NCBI GenBank assembly: GCA_040437565.1
Contig: JBDOQK010000064.1
Location: 62,001-126,000, forward strand
DNA: 64,000 nt
Source of the DNA: Albugo candida
Lineage: Eukaryota; Oomycota; Peronosporomycetes; Albuginales
Reading direction: 5' to 3'
Shown here: positions 63,101-64,000 of the stretch, piece after piece
Numbering within the stretch: the first letter of the stretch is position 1
Layout of the letters: the number at the start of each line of letters is the position of its first letter
The notes under the pieces: model-generated
The model's input: only the letters and a program-made list of their open reading frames with translations
Databases searched by the model: none
Told to the model about the DNA's origin: nothing
Position numbers and translations under genes: made by a program

Positions 63101-64000
63101 GCGATATCTTTGCACACGCGTCACGCTCATTCCATAATGGAGCGAATGCGTCAAAGTCTGCAGTGTTTGCTTCCAGCATTCCATGGAGAACGCTCAGTGC
63201 TGTGACGACCTCGCGGCTCTGTTGGACGCATTCAACAGCTTCCATTACGTACTCGAAGACGAGTTGTTGCTGTTCTTTTGCAGCGGTTTTCGATCGATCC
63301 GCCAGTGTTCCCGGTGTCGGAGACACCCAAATACGATGCAAATAGCATAAAATGGTAGCGAATGCAGCTCGACAATCCCTTCCAAAGCGTTCCAAGCTCG
63401 AATTCCGATACGATTCTTGTGCTTGTTGCATGACACAATTCCAAAGTAGCGAACAGCAAAGCGAAATCACTTTATTCAGTGTCTCCATTTCCTTTTGAAT
63501 CGCTTGGACGGACAATTTGAGTTTGTTGTAACGCGCTGGCATCAGTGAATACGATCGTTTCTGTCCGACTTCCATGTCGATCGTTTGTCGGGACGCATAG
63601 ACAATCACTTGCACGAGAAATTGGACTGTTATGTCGTCGTACTCGTTGACAGGAATCTGAGTGAGAAGCACAGCGACAATATCCAGTAAATCGGCATTTC
63701 CAGCGCTTTCCACGACGGAGAGAATCATTTGGAGGAGAAATTTACGATCTGTGCGAAGCTGTCCGACTGCTGTTCTCCAAAGTAGCAACAAATGCGCTTC
63801 TGTCAGCAGATCGAGACTCCCTATCGTCTCCAAAAGCGTCCTTGCTCGTTTCATTATCTCCAAATGCCCGCCATCCTGACGAAGACCGTGTTGCTTGCAG
63901 GCTCCGGGATCGCCGAGTATCACTTCCAGTACTTGAGAGTGCGTGAGCCATTCGCCAACGATACGATTTCGAACGCTGATAGCGTCCGATTGCTCGCTAT
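57175..64000 (-). CDS. USP9X-like ubiquitin-specific protease, 5' end beyond window
   Basis: A giant cysteine deubiquitinase whose frame runs off the right edge; over 2,200 residues are visible. The N-terminal part is a HEAT-like solenoid (QVLEVILGDPGACKQH resembles the USP9X group). A ubiquitin-like stretch lies near 61700-61960 (RYHVRKSTLVSSLRDRIA). USP core: Cys box GLKNLGCTCYLNATMQAFF, QQDASEFLTLFFQQME, and His box MGTAHSGHYYSIL with YEFNDTIVSPFD; all catalytic positions are present. The last 60 residues form a Tudor/chromo-like barrel (GKRVRVKWAKDKWYEGRVER), an unusual addition. The gap at 62687-62786 has repeated flanks; the frame is continuous after collapse. No intron was found in the visible part. 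Confidence 0.92.
62554..62919. repeat. 100-N gap with 133-bp flanks (assembly overlap)
   Basis: Ns at 62687-62786; 62554-62686 and 62787-62919 match except two bases, one of which changes Lys to Asn in the USP (GYFIQKLG versus GYFIQNLG). Confidence 0.9.

Overview
The window is nuclear DNA from a compact eukaryotic genome, best read as an oomycete, possibly a white-rust (Albugo-type) lineage. The oomycete call rests on an elicitin-like six-cysteine secreted protein, a WRKY19-type CxxxxC...HGG zinc-finger protein, a front-end (cytochrome b5) desaturase and flagellar or centriolar genes (MOK kinase, DRC8, SAS-4/CPAP). The genus is inference, from moderate GC, very short introns (39-64 nt) and tight packing. 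No rRNA, tRNA, CRISPR array or clear mobile element was recognised.

Layout. 1-5.0 kb: 3' end of ribosomal eS4, an alpha/beta hydrolase, then divergent MOK and DRC8. 5.0-10.5 kb: TPR protein, mitochondrial threonine dehydrogenase, CBM9-like protein, ATG4. 10.7-20 kb: SMG8-like protein, DPM3, a 1.8-kb gene-free stretch, SAS-4/CPAP, a membrane-anchored HECT ligase, ribosomal eL42 with a GC-AG intron. 20-27 kb: WRKY19-type zinc-finger protein, glycine amidinotransferase, ILRUN-like protein, a ubiquitin-like/SF3A2 fusion, front-end desaturase. 27-33 kb: gene-poor, with a degenerate pepsin-like gene and a long imperfect hairpin. 32.6-43 kb: START protein, DUF1769-PH-DUF547 protein, sphingosine/diacylglycerol-type lipid kinase, PH protein, elicitin-like protein, an orphan. 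43-50.5 kb: full ABCB transporter, NDUFV2, ABCF3. 50.5-64 kb: a giant armadillo-repeat protein and a USP9X-like deubiquitinase running off the right edge.

The genes are mostly unrelated housekeeping functions, but themes recur: flagellum/centriole (MOK, DRC8, SAS-4), ubiquitin-type systems (HECT, USP, ATG4, Ubl-SF3A2) and lipid handling (desaturase, START, lipid kinase, PH, DPM3). Many neighbours are separated by under 120 bp, and several pairs are divergent and probably share promoters.

Assembly caveat: 14 blocks of exactly 100 N occur. Eleven are flanked by the same sequence on both sides (48 to 1,073 bp), so they are uncollapsed contig overlaps rather than biological repeats. They break or inflate several reading frames (ATG4, CBM9 protein, AGAT, Ubl-SF3A2, ARM protein, USP). 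Some copies differ by a few bases, as expected of two haplotypes.

The most striking candidate is the Ubl-SF3A2 fusion: a 77-residue ubiquitin-like module ending in LRLCGG directly abuts the start of the splicing factor, which looks like a processable precursor.
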